A DNA stretch of 64,000 nucleotides, taken from the NCBI RefSeq assembly GCF_020463795.1, contig NZ_CP080025.1, positions 3,841,501 to 3,905,500 of the forward strand, written 5' to 3'. Below, in pieces: positions 8,688-16,775 of the stretch (the first letter of the stretch is position 1; each line of letters opens with the position of its first letter). Position numbers and translations under genes: made by a program. This DNA is from Echinicola marina (lineage in GTDB: Bacteria > Bacteroidota > Bacteroidia > Cytophagales > Cyclobacteriaceae). The notes beneath the pieces were generated by a model, which made no database searches, was not told the DNA's origin, and was given only the letters and a program-made list of their open reading frames with translations.

Positions 8688-10649
8688 ATGAAAAGAAAAC
8701 ATTTGTCGAGTTTTTTTTGTCTACTAGCGGTATGGACTATGATGGCCTGTGGGGATAGGCCTGCGAGTCTAACATTGCATAGTCTGTTTTCAGATCATAT
8801 GGTACTGCAAAGGGAACAGCCCATTCCCATATGGGGAAAGGCTCTTCCAGGAACAGTGGTGACGGTAAAGCTGAATAGTTTTACGGCGAGTTCCGAAGCA
8901 GGAGAAGATAGCACTTGGCTAGTAGAGCTGCCTGCCCAGAAGAAGGGCGGACCTTATCAATTAGAGGTGCTTGCGGATAGTACACTGAGATTGGAGGATG
9001 TGTGGCTTGGGGATGTGTGGATTTGCTCCGGTCAGTCCAATATGGAGTGGCCACTCGAAAGGGTCGGAAATGCCAGTGAAGAAATCCGTCAGGCCAATTA
9101 TGGCCAAATAAGACTGTTTGATGTACCGCATCAAATGGAGCAATCCCCCTCTGAATCTTTGCCTGATAGCGTAGCATGGAAGGTATGCTCTCCGGAGACC
9201 ATTAAGAATTTTTCAGCAGTGGGGTATTTTTTTGGTAGAGAATTGCAACAGGAACTGGATGTGCCCATTGGTTTGATCAGCAGTAATTGGGGCGGTACCA
9301 ATGTGGAGGCCTGGACCAGCGCAGTCATGTTAGGTGAATTCCCTTCGCATAGGGCTACAATTGCGGCATATGATACCATCAATTTAAAGGAAATGGCCTC
9401 AATAGCTTCATTGGCCACAGATAGTTGGGTACAGGCCATCGACTCACTGGACCTGGGCTTGCAGGAAAATTGGTCCAATCCTGAAATTGAATGGGAAAAT
9501 AGTAGTACTGTGGTTTTGCCCGAAGTATTTGAACGTTTAGATGTCCCAAATACAGATGGGGTTATTTGGTTCAAGAAGACCCTTTATCTTTCAGAAAATG
9601 AAGCAAATCAGGATGCTGAAATTTCCTTAGGAAGAATAGATGAGGAAGATTTTACCTATGTGAATGGACAACTTGTAGGATCGATGATCGGAACCGATCC
9701 CCTGAGGTCTTATAAAATCAAACAAGGAGTACTGAATGAAGGACTTAATACCATCATAGTAAGGGTAAAAGACAAAGGTTGGACCGGTGGTTTTAAAGGC
9801 ACTCCCCAACAGATGAATTTGGCATTGGAAAATAAAAAGTTGGACTTATCAGGAGAGTGGGAGATGAATATTGGAACTGTGGATTTGCCCATTGCTCCCA
9901 AGAATATCCATCCAAATAATTTTCCGACCACACTCTTTAATGGGATGATAAAACCGCTAATTCCCTTTAGTATCAAAGGTGCTATTTGGTATCAAGGAGA
10001 AAGCAACGCTACAAGGGCATATGCTTACAGGGAGATGTTTCCCGCCATGATCAAGGATTGGAGAGTACACTGGGGACAAGGTGATTTTCCTTTTTACTTT
10101 GTTCAACTGGCCAATTACAGGGCTGAACAAGCAAGTCCCGGTGAAAGTACCTGGGCAGAAGTACGGGAATCCCAAATGGCCGCCTTAAAAATACCTCATA
10201 CGGGAATGGCCGTGGCCATCGATCTGGGGGAAGCAGACAATATACATCCCAAAAACAAACAGGAGGTGGGACGAAGATTGGCCTTAGAGGCCCTTTCAAA
10301 GACATATCACCATGATATATTGAGTACAGGTCCAACCTATTCCCGACAGGAAGTTTTGGGAGATAAGCTGCGTTTAGTCTTTTCAAATATTGGTGATGGG
10401 ATGAAGACTGGAAAGAATGATAAGGAGCTGAGAGGTTTTGCCATCGCTGGCAAGGATAAACAGTTTTATTGGGCCAAGGCAGTCCTTGAATCTGATTCAA
10501 CCATTTTGGTCAGTAGCCAGTATGTAGTCCGACCCCAGGCCGTAAGGTATGCTTGGGCAGATAATCCCGGAGCACTCAATCTGTACAATAGTGTGCATTT
10601 ACCCGCCAGTCCATTTAGAACGGATAGTTGGAAAGTATCTACAGAATAA
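8688..10649 (+). CDS. Sialate O-acetylesterase-like SGNH lipoprotein (carbohydrate acetylesterase)
   Basis: The product has 653 residues and a lipobox MMAC (Cys21). SGNH hydrolase blocks are clear: WICSGQSNMEWPL with the nucleophile serine, GLISSNWGGTNVEAW, IWYQGESNA, and DLGEADNIHP with the catalytic Asp/His pair. About residues 255-400 look like an inserted beta-sandwich (galactose-binding-like), as is common in this family (seen: WFKKTLYL, GRIDEEDFTYVNG, VRVKDKGWTGG). The family removes O-acetyl groups from sugars. Here it probably deacetylates oligosaccharides in the periplasm or at the outer membrane before glycosidase attack. True sialate specificity is not implied, since no sialidase or sialate catabolism gene is nearby. 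Confidence 0.9.
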   Translation: MKRKHLSSFFCLLAVWTMMACGDRPASLTLHSLFSDHMVLQREQPIPIWGKALPGTVVTVKLNSFTASSEAGEDSTWLVELPAQKKGGPYQLEVLADSTLRLEDVWLGDVWICSGQSNMEWPLERVGNASEEIRQANYGQIRLFDVPHQMEQSPSESLPDSVAWKVCSPETIKNFSAVGYFFGRELQQELDVPIGLISSNWGGTNVEAWTSAVMLGEFPSHRATIAAYDTINLKEMASIASLATDSWVQAIDSLDLGLQENWSNPEIEWENSSTVVLPEVFERLDVPNTDGVIWFKKTLYLSENEANQDAEISLGRIDEEDFTYVNGQLVGSMIGTDPLRSYKIKQGVLNEGLNTIIVRVKDKGWTGGFKGTPQQMNLALENKKLDLSGEWEMNIGTVDLPIAPKNIHPNNFPTTLFNGMIKPLIPFSIKGAIWYQGESNATRAYAYREMFPAMIKDWRVHWGQGDFPFYFVQLANYRAEQASPGESTWAEVRESQMAALKIPHTGMAVAIDLGEADNIHPKNKQEVGRRLALEALSKTYHHDILSTGPTYSRQEVLGDKLRLVFSNIGDGMKTGKNDKELRGFAIAGKDKQFYWAKAVLESDSTILVSSQYVVRPQAVRYAWADNPGALNLYNSVHLPASPFRTDSWKVSTE

Positions 10650-10672
10650 AATATATAAATAGAAATATCTTA

Positions 10673-11944
10673 ATGAATAGTCAACCAGTAATATCCATGT
10701 TAGCCTATCCTGTCAAGGTCGTATCATCCATTGGCCTATTGATCTTTGTACTGTCCTTGTGGATGCTGCCTTTGCGCACAAATGCACAAATGACTGAAAA
10801 GAATCCATATGCGAGAGAGTTGGATAGGATCGTTTTAGAGATGGCAGGGAAATTAGAGCTTTTGGAAGTGGATTCTACCATGATTCCCCGCTCATTAAGG
10901 GCACAAGGCGACTTGGCAGGAGTGGGCTCCAGGGATTGGACTAGCGGTTTTTTCCCGGGCACGCTTTGGTACCTGTACGGATATTCAGGAAACCCGGCAC
11001 TCTTGTCCGCAGCCAGGACTTGGACAGCCTTTATAGAAAAGGAAAAATATGATGGGCATACGCATGATACGGGGTTTAAGGTATATTGCAGCTTTGGCAA
11101 TGCCTATAAAGTCCAAGAAAAGGAGAGCGATAGAAATATCATCGTACAAACGGCTAACACATTGATGGGGAGGTTTGACCCAAAGATAGCTTGTATTCGT
11201 TCATGGGACTTTAACCAGGAAACTTGGCAATATCCTGTCATCATAGACAATATGATGAATTTGGAAATATTGTTTGCTGCCACACGCTTTACAGGGGATT
11301 CGAGTTATTATCAAGTGGCAAAAGCACATGCATATACTACACTCAAAAATCATTTTAGAGCGGATTATTCCAGTTACCATGTGGTCGATTATGATACCAT
11401 ATCCGGAATGCCCAGACTGAAAACTACCCATCAGGGATATGGAAAAAACTCCAGCTGGTCGAGGGGTCAGGCTTGGGCATTGTATGGTTATACCATGTGC
11501 TATAGGGAGACCGCTGATCCGGTATTTTTCGAGCAGGCACAGAAGGTCGCTAGATTTATTCTCGATCATCCAAGGCTGCCTAAGGATAAAATTCCCTATT
11601 GGGATTTTGATGATCCCAAGATCCCAAATACACCGCGGGATGCTTCCGCAGCCGCTGTGATCGCTGCTGCATTATTGGAACTCTCCACCTATAGCCGTCA
11701 GGAACAGACTAGGAGATATTGGCAGGCAGCAAATACCATTCTGAAGCATTTGTCTTCCTCAACCTACCGCATGAAAGGAGAGGAATTACCTTTTCTTTTG
11801 GACCATAGTGTAGGCTCAAAGCCTCATGACGCTGAAGTAGATGTCCCTTTGGTCTATGCGGATTATTATTATGTGGAGGCCTTAATCCGGGCCAATAACT
11901 ATGCTTTATCAAACATGAATAATGGATCAGGATTATCTTGGTAG
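10673..11944 (+). CDS. GH88 unsaturated glucuronyl hydrolase
   Basis: The chosen start at 10673 gives an N terminus with a hydrophobic segment ending in RTNAQ, a plausible signal peptide; the frame is open to 10628, which overlaps the upstream gene. The GH88 pattern includes DWTSGFFPGTLW near the N terminus, HDTGFKVYCSFGNAY with a likely catalytic Asp, IIDNMMNLEILF with the second conserved Asp, and GYGKNSSWSRGQAWALYG. GH88 enzymes hydrate the 4,5-unsaturated uronic acid left at the non-reducing end by polysaccharide lyases and so release it. Its presence implies that a lyase acts upstream in the pathway, most simply the beta-helix protein of this locus. Length (423 residues) is normal for the family. 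Confidence 0.92.
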   Translation: MNSQPVISMLAYPVKVVSSIGLLIFVLSLWMLPLRTNAQMTEKNPYARELDRIVLEMAGKLELLEVDSTMIPRSLRAQGDLAGVGSRDWTSGFFPGTLWYLYGYSGNPALLSAARTWTAFIEKEKYDGHTHDTGFKVYCSFGNAYKVQEKESDRNIIVQTANTLMGRFDPKIACIRSWDFNQETWQYPVIIDNMMNLEILFAATRFTGDSSYYQVAKAHAYTTLKNHFRADYSSYHVVDYDTISGMPRLKTTHQGYGKNSSWSRGQAWALYGYTMCYRETADPVFFEQAQKVARFILDHPRLPKDKIPYWDFDDPKIPNTPRDASAAAVIAAALLELSTYSRQEQTRRYWQAANTILKHLSSSTYRMKGEELPFLLDHSVGSKPHDAEVDVPLVYADYYYVEALIRANNYALSNMNNGSGLSW

Positions 11945-11985
11945 GTGATGTTTTATTTTGATGAACAAAAACTAAAAAAGTACTT

Positions 11986-12756
11986 ATGTTGAAATTCAAT
12001 TATCTGAAGTCCAATCTTTTATTATTGGCCTTATTGCTTTCCCTGAATGTTTTAGGTCAGGAGAAGGAGACATTGAGGGTGTTGTTTGTAGGAAACAGCT
12101 ATACTTATTTTTGGAATTTACCTCAAATGGTAAGTGCTCTTGCAGCGGATCAGGGGATGTCCATTATTACACGAAAATCAACTTTGGGCGGCGCCACACT
12201 CAAGCAACATTGGGAGGGTGAGCGTGGCTTGGAATCAAAGAAAATGATTTCAGAAGGGGAATGGGATGTGGTTGTCCTTCAAAACCACAGCAAGAGCACC
12301 ATTAATGATCCTGTGGAATTTGAGGATTATGGTAAAAAGTTCATAGAGCTGGTGAAAGCAAAGGGGGCGAAACCATTGCTTTATATGACCTGGGCCAGGA
12401 ACTGGAATCCCTTAATGCAAGAGGCCGTTTCTACAGGATACCGTGATTTGGCCAAAAGCACAGGAGTGGATTTGGCCCCTGTGGGAGAAGTATGGGGGCA
12501 GGCAAGGATATTACGTCCAGATTTAAGTTTGTTTGATCCCGACGGAAGCCATCCCTCTCAGATAGGGACTTATCTTACAGCCTGTGTTTTTTATAGGATA
12601 CTGAGTGGCAAAGCGAGCCAAGGTTTGTCGGGAAGGCTTTCTTGGGTGGATCAGGATGGTGAGGAAATCTTTTTGGCTATTATTCCTGAAGGTGAGGCTG
12701 AATTTATCCATCAGTTGGTAGATAAGGTGCTTGTTAAAACTATGGAGCAGGAATAA
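11986..12756 (+). CDS. Secreted SGNH/GDSL-type hydrolase
   Basis: A 256-residue protein with a signal peptide (hydrophobic stretch to NVLGQ). Residues about 30-37 contain FVGNSYTYFWN, an SGNH block I variant in which the serine lies in GNSYT. GGATLKQH, VVVLQNHS and the C-terminal DGSHPSQIGTYLTA (catalytic Asp-x-x-His) complete the pattern. Such proteins are usually esterases acting on acetylated or otherwise acylated sugars. It is the second predicted esterase of this locus, which suggests a substrate with more than one acyl position. Its stop codon overlaps the start of the transporter gene by one base. The exact substrate is unknown. Confidence 0.82.
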   Translation: MLKFNYLKSNLLLLALLLSLNVLGQEKETLRVLFVGNSYTYFWNLPQMVSALAADQGMSIITRKSTLGGATLKQHWEGERGLESKKMISEGEWDVVVLQNHSKSTINDPVEFEDYGKKFIELVKAKGAKPLLYMTWARNWNPLMQEAVSTGYRDLAKSTGVDLAPVGEVWGQARILRPDLSLFDPDGSHPSQIGTYLTACVFYRILSGKASQGLSGRLSWVDQDGEEIFLAIIPEGEAEFIHQLVDKVLVKTMEQE

Positions 12757-14246
12757 TGGGAAAAACTTTCAGTAAAAAGTGGTCACTTATTCTAGGCCCA
12801 ATGGTTTTTATCGGGTTGATTTTGTTGGATCCTCCAAGTGGCATGAGTGAGGAGGCTTTGAAGGTGTTAGCGGTGACGCTATGGATGGCCATTTGGTGGA
12901 TAGCGGAAGCAGTCCCCATAGCTGTGACGGCATTACTTCCTATTGTTTTATTTCCAATAACGGGAGCGGTAGAAATCGGTATTACTACCGAGGCATATGG
13001 TCATAAGTATATTTTTCTTTATATGGGAGGGTTTATCTTGGCCCTGGCCATTGAAAGGTGGGGCTTACACCAACGTATTGCCCTGATCATCATTTCCCTG
13101 ATCGGTTCCAATATGAACAGTATTATGATGGGTTTTATGCTTGCGACGGCCTTCTTGTCCATGTGGATCTCCAATACAGCCACTGCTGTGATGATGCTGC
13201 CCATAGGGATGGCCATTGTCAATCAATTTGCAAAAGTGAGTGATATCTATCCTGATAACAGGGAAAAAGAGGTGGGCAAAGCTTTAATGTTGGCGATTGC
13301 CTACAGTGCTTCTATTGGCGGTTTTGCCACATTGATCGGCACGCCCCCCAATTTGGTACTGGCAGGGATTATAGAAGAATTATATGATGTGAAACTGAGC
13401 TTTCTTGATTGGATGAAATTTGGTTTTCCTTTAAGCATGCTATTGCTGATCATTTGTTGGAAATACCTGACCACTTATGCGTTCGACTGTAAAAAGGTGG
13501 ATTTTCCAGGGGGAAAACAGGAGATCAATAAAATGTTGAAGGCCTTGGGCAAAATAAGTTTTGAAGAAAAATGGGTGCTGATCATATTTGCCTTAACAGC
13601 AGCGGCATGGATACTAAGGTCCTTTATCCAAAGGTTGCTTCCGGGTATTGACGATGCCGTGATTGCATTGATGGCTGCCATTACTTTGTTTGTTTTGCCA
13701 AGTAAAAGCGGGAAGAGAAAACTGATCAATTGGGAAGAGGCTGTAAAACTCCCATGGGGCATTATTTTACTTTTTGGTGGAGGAATGGCTTTGGCCAAGG
13801 GTTTTGGTATTACAGGTCTTGCGGAGTGGATTGCCGGAAAGATGGGACAGATGAATGGCATGTCCATGATACTGATGATATTGATTTTGGTCGCCATGGT
13901 CAATTTTCTTACAGAAATCACTTCCAATTTGGCCACCACAGCCATGATTTTGCCGGTATTGGCGCCATTGGCCATGTCTTTTAATGCACATCCATTTATG
14001 TTGATGGTTCCAGTAACTGTTGCTGCCTCTTGTGCATTTATGCTTCCTGTGGCCACTCCACCAAATGCCGTGGTGTTTGGTTCAGGCTATTTGAAAATTC
14101 CAGACATGGTTAAGGCTGGTTTCTGGATGAATATTTTTTCTATTCTATTGATCAGCTTATTGTGCTATTATATCTTACCCTCAATTTGGAATATTGAGCC
14201 GGAAATATTCCCTGAGGCGTTTAAGAGGACCAAAATCATTCCTTAA
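12756..14246 (+). CDS. DASS/SLC13-family sodium-coupled anion transporter
   Basis: This 496-residue polytopic inner-membrane protein has the divalent anion:sodium symporter hallmarks: WISNTATAVMMLPIG, GTPPNLVLAG, TEITSNLATTAMILP and MLPVATPPNAVVFGSG, which carry the paired SNT and TPPN-type motifs of the two pseudo-symmetric halves. Known substrates of the family are dicarboxylates, citrate and sulfate. The ATG overlaps the stop codon of the SGNH gene (TAATG), so translation is probably coupled. In this setting it may take up a uronic-acid-derived anion, or move sulfate, but the sequence does not decide. The last codon and stop run into a 176-bp palindromic repeat. Confidence 0.9.
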   Translation: MGKTFSKKWSLILGPMVFIGLILLDPPSGMSEEALKVLAVTLWMAIWWIAEAVPIAVTALLPIVLFPITGAVEIGITTEAYGHKYIFLYMGGFILALAIERWGLHQRIALIIISLIGSNMNSIMMGFMLATAFLSMWISNTATAVMMLPIGMAIVNQFAKVSDIYPDNREKEVGKALMLAIAYSASIGGFATLIGTPPNLVLAGIIEELYDVKLSFLDWMKFGFPLSMLLLIICWKYLTTYAFDCKKVDFPGGKQEINKMLKALGKISFEEKWVLIIFALTAAAWILRSFIQRLLPGIDDAVIALMAAITLFVLPSKSGKRKLINWEEAVKLPWGIILLFGGGMALAKGFGITGLAEWIAGKMGQMNGMSMILMILILVAMVNFLTEITSNLATTAMILPVLAPLAMSFNAHPFMLMVPVTVAASCAFMLPVATPPNAVVFGSGYLKIPDMVKAGFWMNIFSILLISLLCYYILPSIWNIEPEIFPEAFKRTKIIP

Positions 14247-14418
14247 ACCCGGATTATGCATTAGCAATCGTAGTGAGGGCTGAAAATGCAAGAAAATCAG
14301 GCTGTTTGGAGACTGAGGCATAGCACCGCTATGGTGAAGTCGAAAACAGCAGCAAAGCGACTGATTTTATAGCATTTTCAGTCCGTAATAGATAAGCTAA
14401 TGCATATTTCGGGTTAAA
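14243..14418. repeat. 176-bp near-palindromic repeat element, copy 1
   Basis: The terminal arms read TTAAACCCGGATTATGCATTAG and its near reverse complement at the far end (CTAATGCATATTTCGGGTTAA). Inner segments also pair in order: CTGAAAATGC with GCATTTTCAG, AAAATCAG with CTGATTTT, GCTGTTT with AAAACAGC, and CATAGC with GCTATG at the tip. A second copy of the same length lies at 60566. No protein-coding capacity is seen. It resembles a non-autonomous mobile repeat (REP- or MITE-like) able to form a long hairpin. Its left end supplies the stop codon of the transporter gene and may act as that operon's 3' end. Confidence 0.85.
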
Positions 14419-14808
14419 TATTTGAATAAACCCAAAGGATTGACAGTTTTTTATAGCCGGGGGCGGAGACATAATTGTTTCATATGGCAGAATATGTCCT
14501 GATTTTGTCAACATGGATTTGTAATTCATTAATATTGTTTATTTTAGGACAGTGAAAAATATCCTGTGATAGGCAAGAATTAAATCCAATAAATATTTTT
14601 TAAGCTGGTTTACTTTTTGTCTTTTTGAGCAAGGGGCTGTGTGATGACCATGGGAAGTTTAGGTGATGGACTAATAGACCTATTTTAATAAATTGATAAC
14701 ACGGTTTTGAAACCGTTTGGAAAATCGCTGATTAATTTTACAAGTAGAATTGATCATTATAGGATTTATGCTGATCATTTTTACCTCGATATATAGAAAA
14801 ATAAAATA
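14419..14808. other. Non-coding upstream region of the first ECF sigma gene
   Basis: AT-rich stretch with no convincing reading frame. It holds an inverted repeat CGGTTTTGAAACCG at 14702-14715. No clear Bacteroidota -33/-7 promoter could be assigned by eye. Confidence 0.4.
14702..14718. promoter_or_regulatory. Palindromic possible operator upstream of ECF sigma 1
   Basis: CGGTTTTGAAACCG (14702-14715) is a perfect palindrome, and the overlapping AAACCGTTT (14710-14718) is a LacI-like core. It lies about 91 bp upstream of the sigma gene. This is suggested by symmetry alone. Confidence 0.35.
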
Positions 14809-15384
14809 ATGGACGATAATAAGAATCATAAAATTCTTCCTGCTGATACTAAATCACCTGCTGATTCATTGAAGGAGTTATTTTATACTTATCATAAGAA
14901 ATTGGTTTATTTTTCCATGCAGATTGTGGGAGATCAATCGCTCGCTGATGATTTGGTCCAAGAGGTTTTTATACATATTTCGCAGTGGCCGGCCTCCAAT
15001 TTTTATAGAGAAGAAGATTATATTAGGAATTATCTGTACAAGGCTGTAAAAAACCAAAGTATCAATGCCCTAAAAGGCCAACAAAAGCTAATGGATAAAT
15101 CAGGGGATTTACAGGAACCGGTACAAGATACTACAGTTTTGCATCACCTTATCCAATCAGAACTTGTAGGTATGGTATATGAAGCAATGGAAAGCCTTCC
15201 AGAAGGATGCAGGACTGTTGCGGAGTTGGCCTATTTAGAAGGGAAGAACAATAAGGAAGTGGCGGAGATCTTAGGTGTTACGGTGAATACAGTAAAGACC
15301 CAAAAGCAAAGAAGTTTAAAGCTGCTGAGGTTAAGGCTTAATCCTGAAGTGTTTATGACTTTTGTTATATTAATTAATGGTTAA
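14809..15384 (+). CDS. ECF-type RNA polymerase sigma factor (locus 2)
   Basis: The 191-residue protein has region 2 near residues 25-60 (FYTYHKKLVYFSM, ADDLVQEVFIHI) and a region 4 helix-turn-helix near 125-175 (LPEGCRTVAELAYLEGKNNKEVAEILG and VNTVKTQKQRSLKLLR). Sigma-70 factors of this type pair with the FecR anti-sigma encoded 100 bp downstream. In Bacteroidota they are released when the STN domain of the cognate SusC signals that ligand is present, and they then activate the susC operon. The order sigma, fecR, susC, susD is the standard arrangement. Starts further downstream would cut region 2. Confidence 0.93.
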   Translation: MDDNKNHKILPADTKSPADSLKELFYTYHKKLVYFSMQIVGDQSLADDLVQEVFIHISQWPASNFYREEDYIRNYLYKAVKNQSINALKGQQKLMDKSGDLQEPVQDTTVLHHLIQSELVGMVYEAMESLPEGCRTVAELAYLEGKNNKEVAEILGVTVNTVKTQKQRSLKLLRLRLNPEVFMTFVILING

Positions 15385-15454
15385 GAATGTAAAGACAGTG
15401 TTAATTTGAGGTATTTTTTGAAAAAACCTTAATTTTCTTTCACCCCATTTTGCA

Positions 15455-15486
15455 ATTCCAATGTAATAAGGTAAAGACATTGGAAT
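15455..15486 (+). promoter_or_regulatory. Hairpin overlapping the fecR start codon
   Basis: ATTCCAATGT (15455-15464) and ACATTGGAAT (15477-15486) are exact reverse complements around a 12-base loop. The first two bases of the fecR ATG (15485-15487) lie in the 3' arm, and the loop holds AAGG and AAAG purine runs. Folding would hide the start codon, so the structure may limit anti-sigma translation. This is inferred from sequence symmetry only. Confidence 0.5.
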
Positions 15487-16675
15487 GAATAAAGACAATT
15501 TATATCACTTTTATGCCAAACTGATCCATAAGGAGTTAGCAGAGGAACTCTCTGCCAAGGAAAAAACAGCATTGGATAAATGGCTTCTGGAAGATCCCGA
15601 ACATAAGATATTTTATGATAAACTGGTTTCAGATGGCTTCATTGATGGTGAATTGCGCAAGTTGGAGCGAATCGATACCGACAAGTCTTTTCAACAACTT
15701 CAATCCAGAATTTCTTACAGAAAGCAAGTGCCGGTAATCCATCATTTATGGTTCAAGAGGATGGCATCAGTAGCAGCGGTTTTGGCTTTGTTTATATCTG
15801 CATGGATTACCTTCCAATCTATCCAAAAGTCAGTTTTCAATGGAAGCAATAAGGATAAGGCTGTCATCACAGATGTTTCGCCAGGTGAGGACAAGGCCAT
15901 TTTGGTATTGCCCAATGGAGAGGAAATCGCCTTGGAGGATTTGGAAGAAGGAAACGATAGGAAAATCGCAGGGATGCAGGTCAGCAAAAGAAAGGATTTT
16001 GTGGCCATTAGTTTAGCGGCAGCACCCCAATTCGTACCCGAAAAAATTTCTAAGATCATCGTTCCCATTGGCGGCAAGTACAGCGTGGAACTTCAAGATG
16101 GAACAAAGGTATGGTTAAACAGTGCCTCTTCATTAAGTTTTCCATCAGCATTTGAAAAGGACAAACGGGAAGTAAGCCTTGATGGAGAGGCTTATTTCGA
16201 GGTCGCCCACAATCCCCGATCACCTTTTACAGTGGACGCAAATGGAACCAAGGTCAAGGTTTTGGGAACGCATTTCAATATCAAGGCATATAAAAATGAA
16301 GTCGCTACCAAGACGACTTTGCTGGAAGGAAAAGTAGAAGTAGCGCATAATGGTCAAAAGAAAATGTTGGTTCCTGGGGATCAGGTGATTTCCGGCCAGC
16401 AGCTTTTGGTTTCACAGGTCTCTACCAAAGAGGTAATCGCTTGGAAAGAGGGATATTTTTTATTCCAAAGCACCAGGTTGGATGAAATTCTCCGTCAGTT
16501 GGAGCGCTGGTACAATATCAAAGTGGATGCAAAAGGGAGCATTCCTATGCGGCATTTTAATGCCGCTATAGATATGGATACTCCACTATCCAAAGTGATA
16601 GAAGTGTTGGAGCTTTCTGGCGGAATTGATTTTGAATTTAAAAATGGGATACTCTATGTAACAGAAAAGGACTAA
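15485..16675 (+). CDS. FecR-family anti-sigma factor (locus 2)
   Basis: The product has 396 residues. A cytoplasmic N-terminal region binds the sigma factor, a single membrane segment lies at about residues 92-112 (MASVAAVLALFISAWI), and a periplasmic FecR domain contains GGKYSVELQDGTKVWLNSASSLSFP and GEAYFEVAHN. A C-terminal DUF4974-like region follows (DEILRQLERWYNIKV). It is longer than the FecR proteins of the other two loci because of extra sequence before the FecR core (about residues 125-190). It holds the ECF sigma factor inactive until contacted by the STN domain of the SusC encoded next. Confidence 0.93.
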   Translation: MNKDNLYHFYAKLIHKELAEELSAKEKTALDKWLLEDPEHKIFYDKLVSDGFIDGELRKLERIDTDKSFQQLQSRISYRKQVPVIHHLWFKRMASVAAVLALFISAWITFQSIQKSVFNGSNKDKAVITDVSPGEDKAILVLPNGEEIALEDLEEGNDRKIAGMQVSKRKDFVAISLAAAPQFVPEKISKIIVPIGGKYSVELQDGTKVWLNSASSLSFPSAFEKDKREVSLDGEAYFEVAHNPRSPFTVDANGTKVKVLGTHFNIKAYKNEVATKTTLLEGKVEVAHNGQKKMLVPGDQVISGQQLLVSQVSTKEVIAWKEGYFLFQSTRLDEILRQLERWYNIKVDAKGSIPMRHFNAAIDMDTPLSKVIEVLELSGGIDFEFKNGILYVTEKD

Positions 16676-16680
16676 AAAAA

Positions 16681-16705
16681 CCAGTGGTCCTCGGAAAACC
16701 ACTGG
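16681..16705 (+). terminator. Hairpin between fecR and susC (locus 2)
   Basis: CCAGTGGT and ACCACTGG are exact reverse complements around a 9-base loop, 5 bp after the fecR stop and about 70 bp before susC. There is an A-run before it but no T-run after it. Similar hairpins occupy this position in the two other loci, so it may end or attenuate the sigma-fecR transcript. Confidence 0.6.
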
Positions 16706-16775
16706 CTTGGCTGATCAACGCCATTCAATTCATCACAATTAAAATTTTATCGATCAACTTCTAAACTGTAAAGTT

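Noticed and set aside
13475-14056. 193-codon antisense frame inside the DASS transporter gene
   Set aside because: Long, but antisense to a clear membrane transporter; the frame is an effect of its biased codons and has no homology signal.
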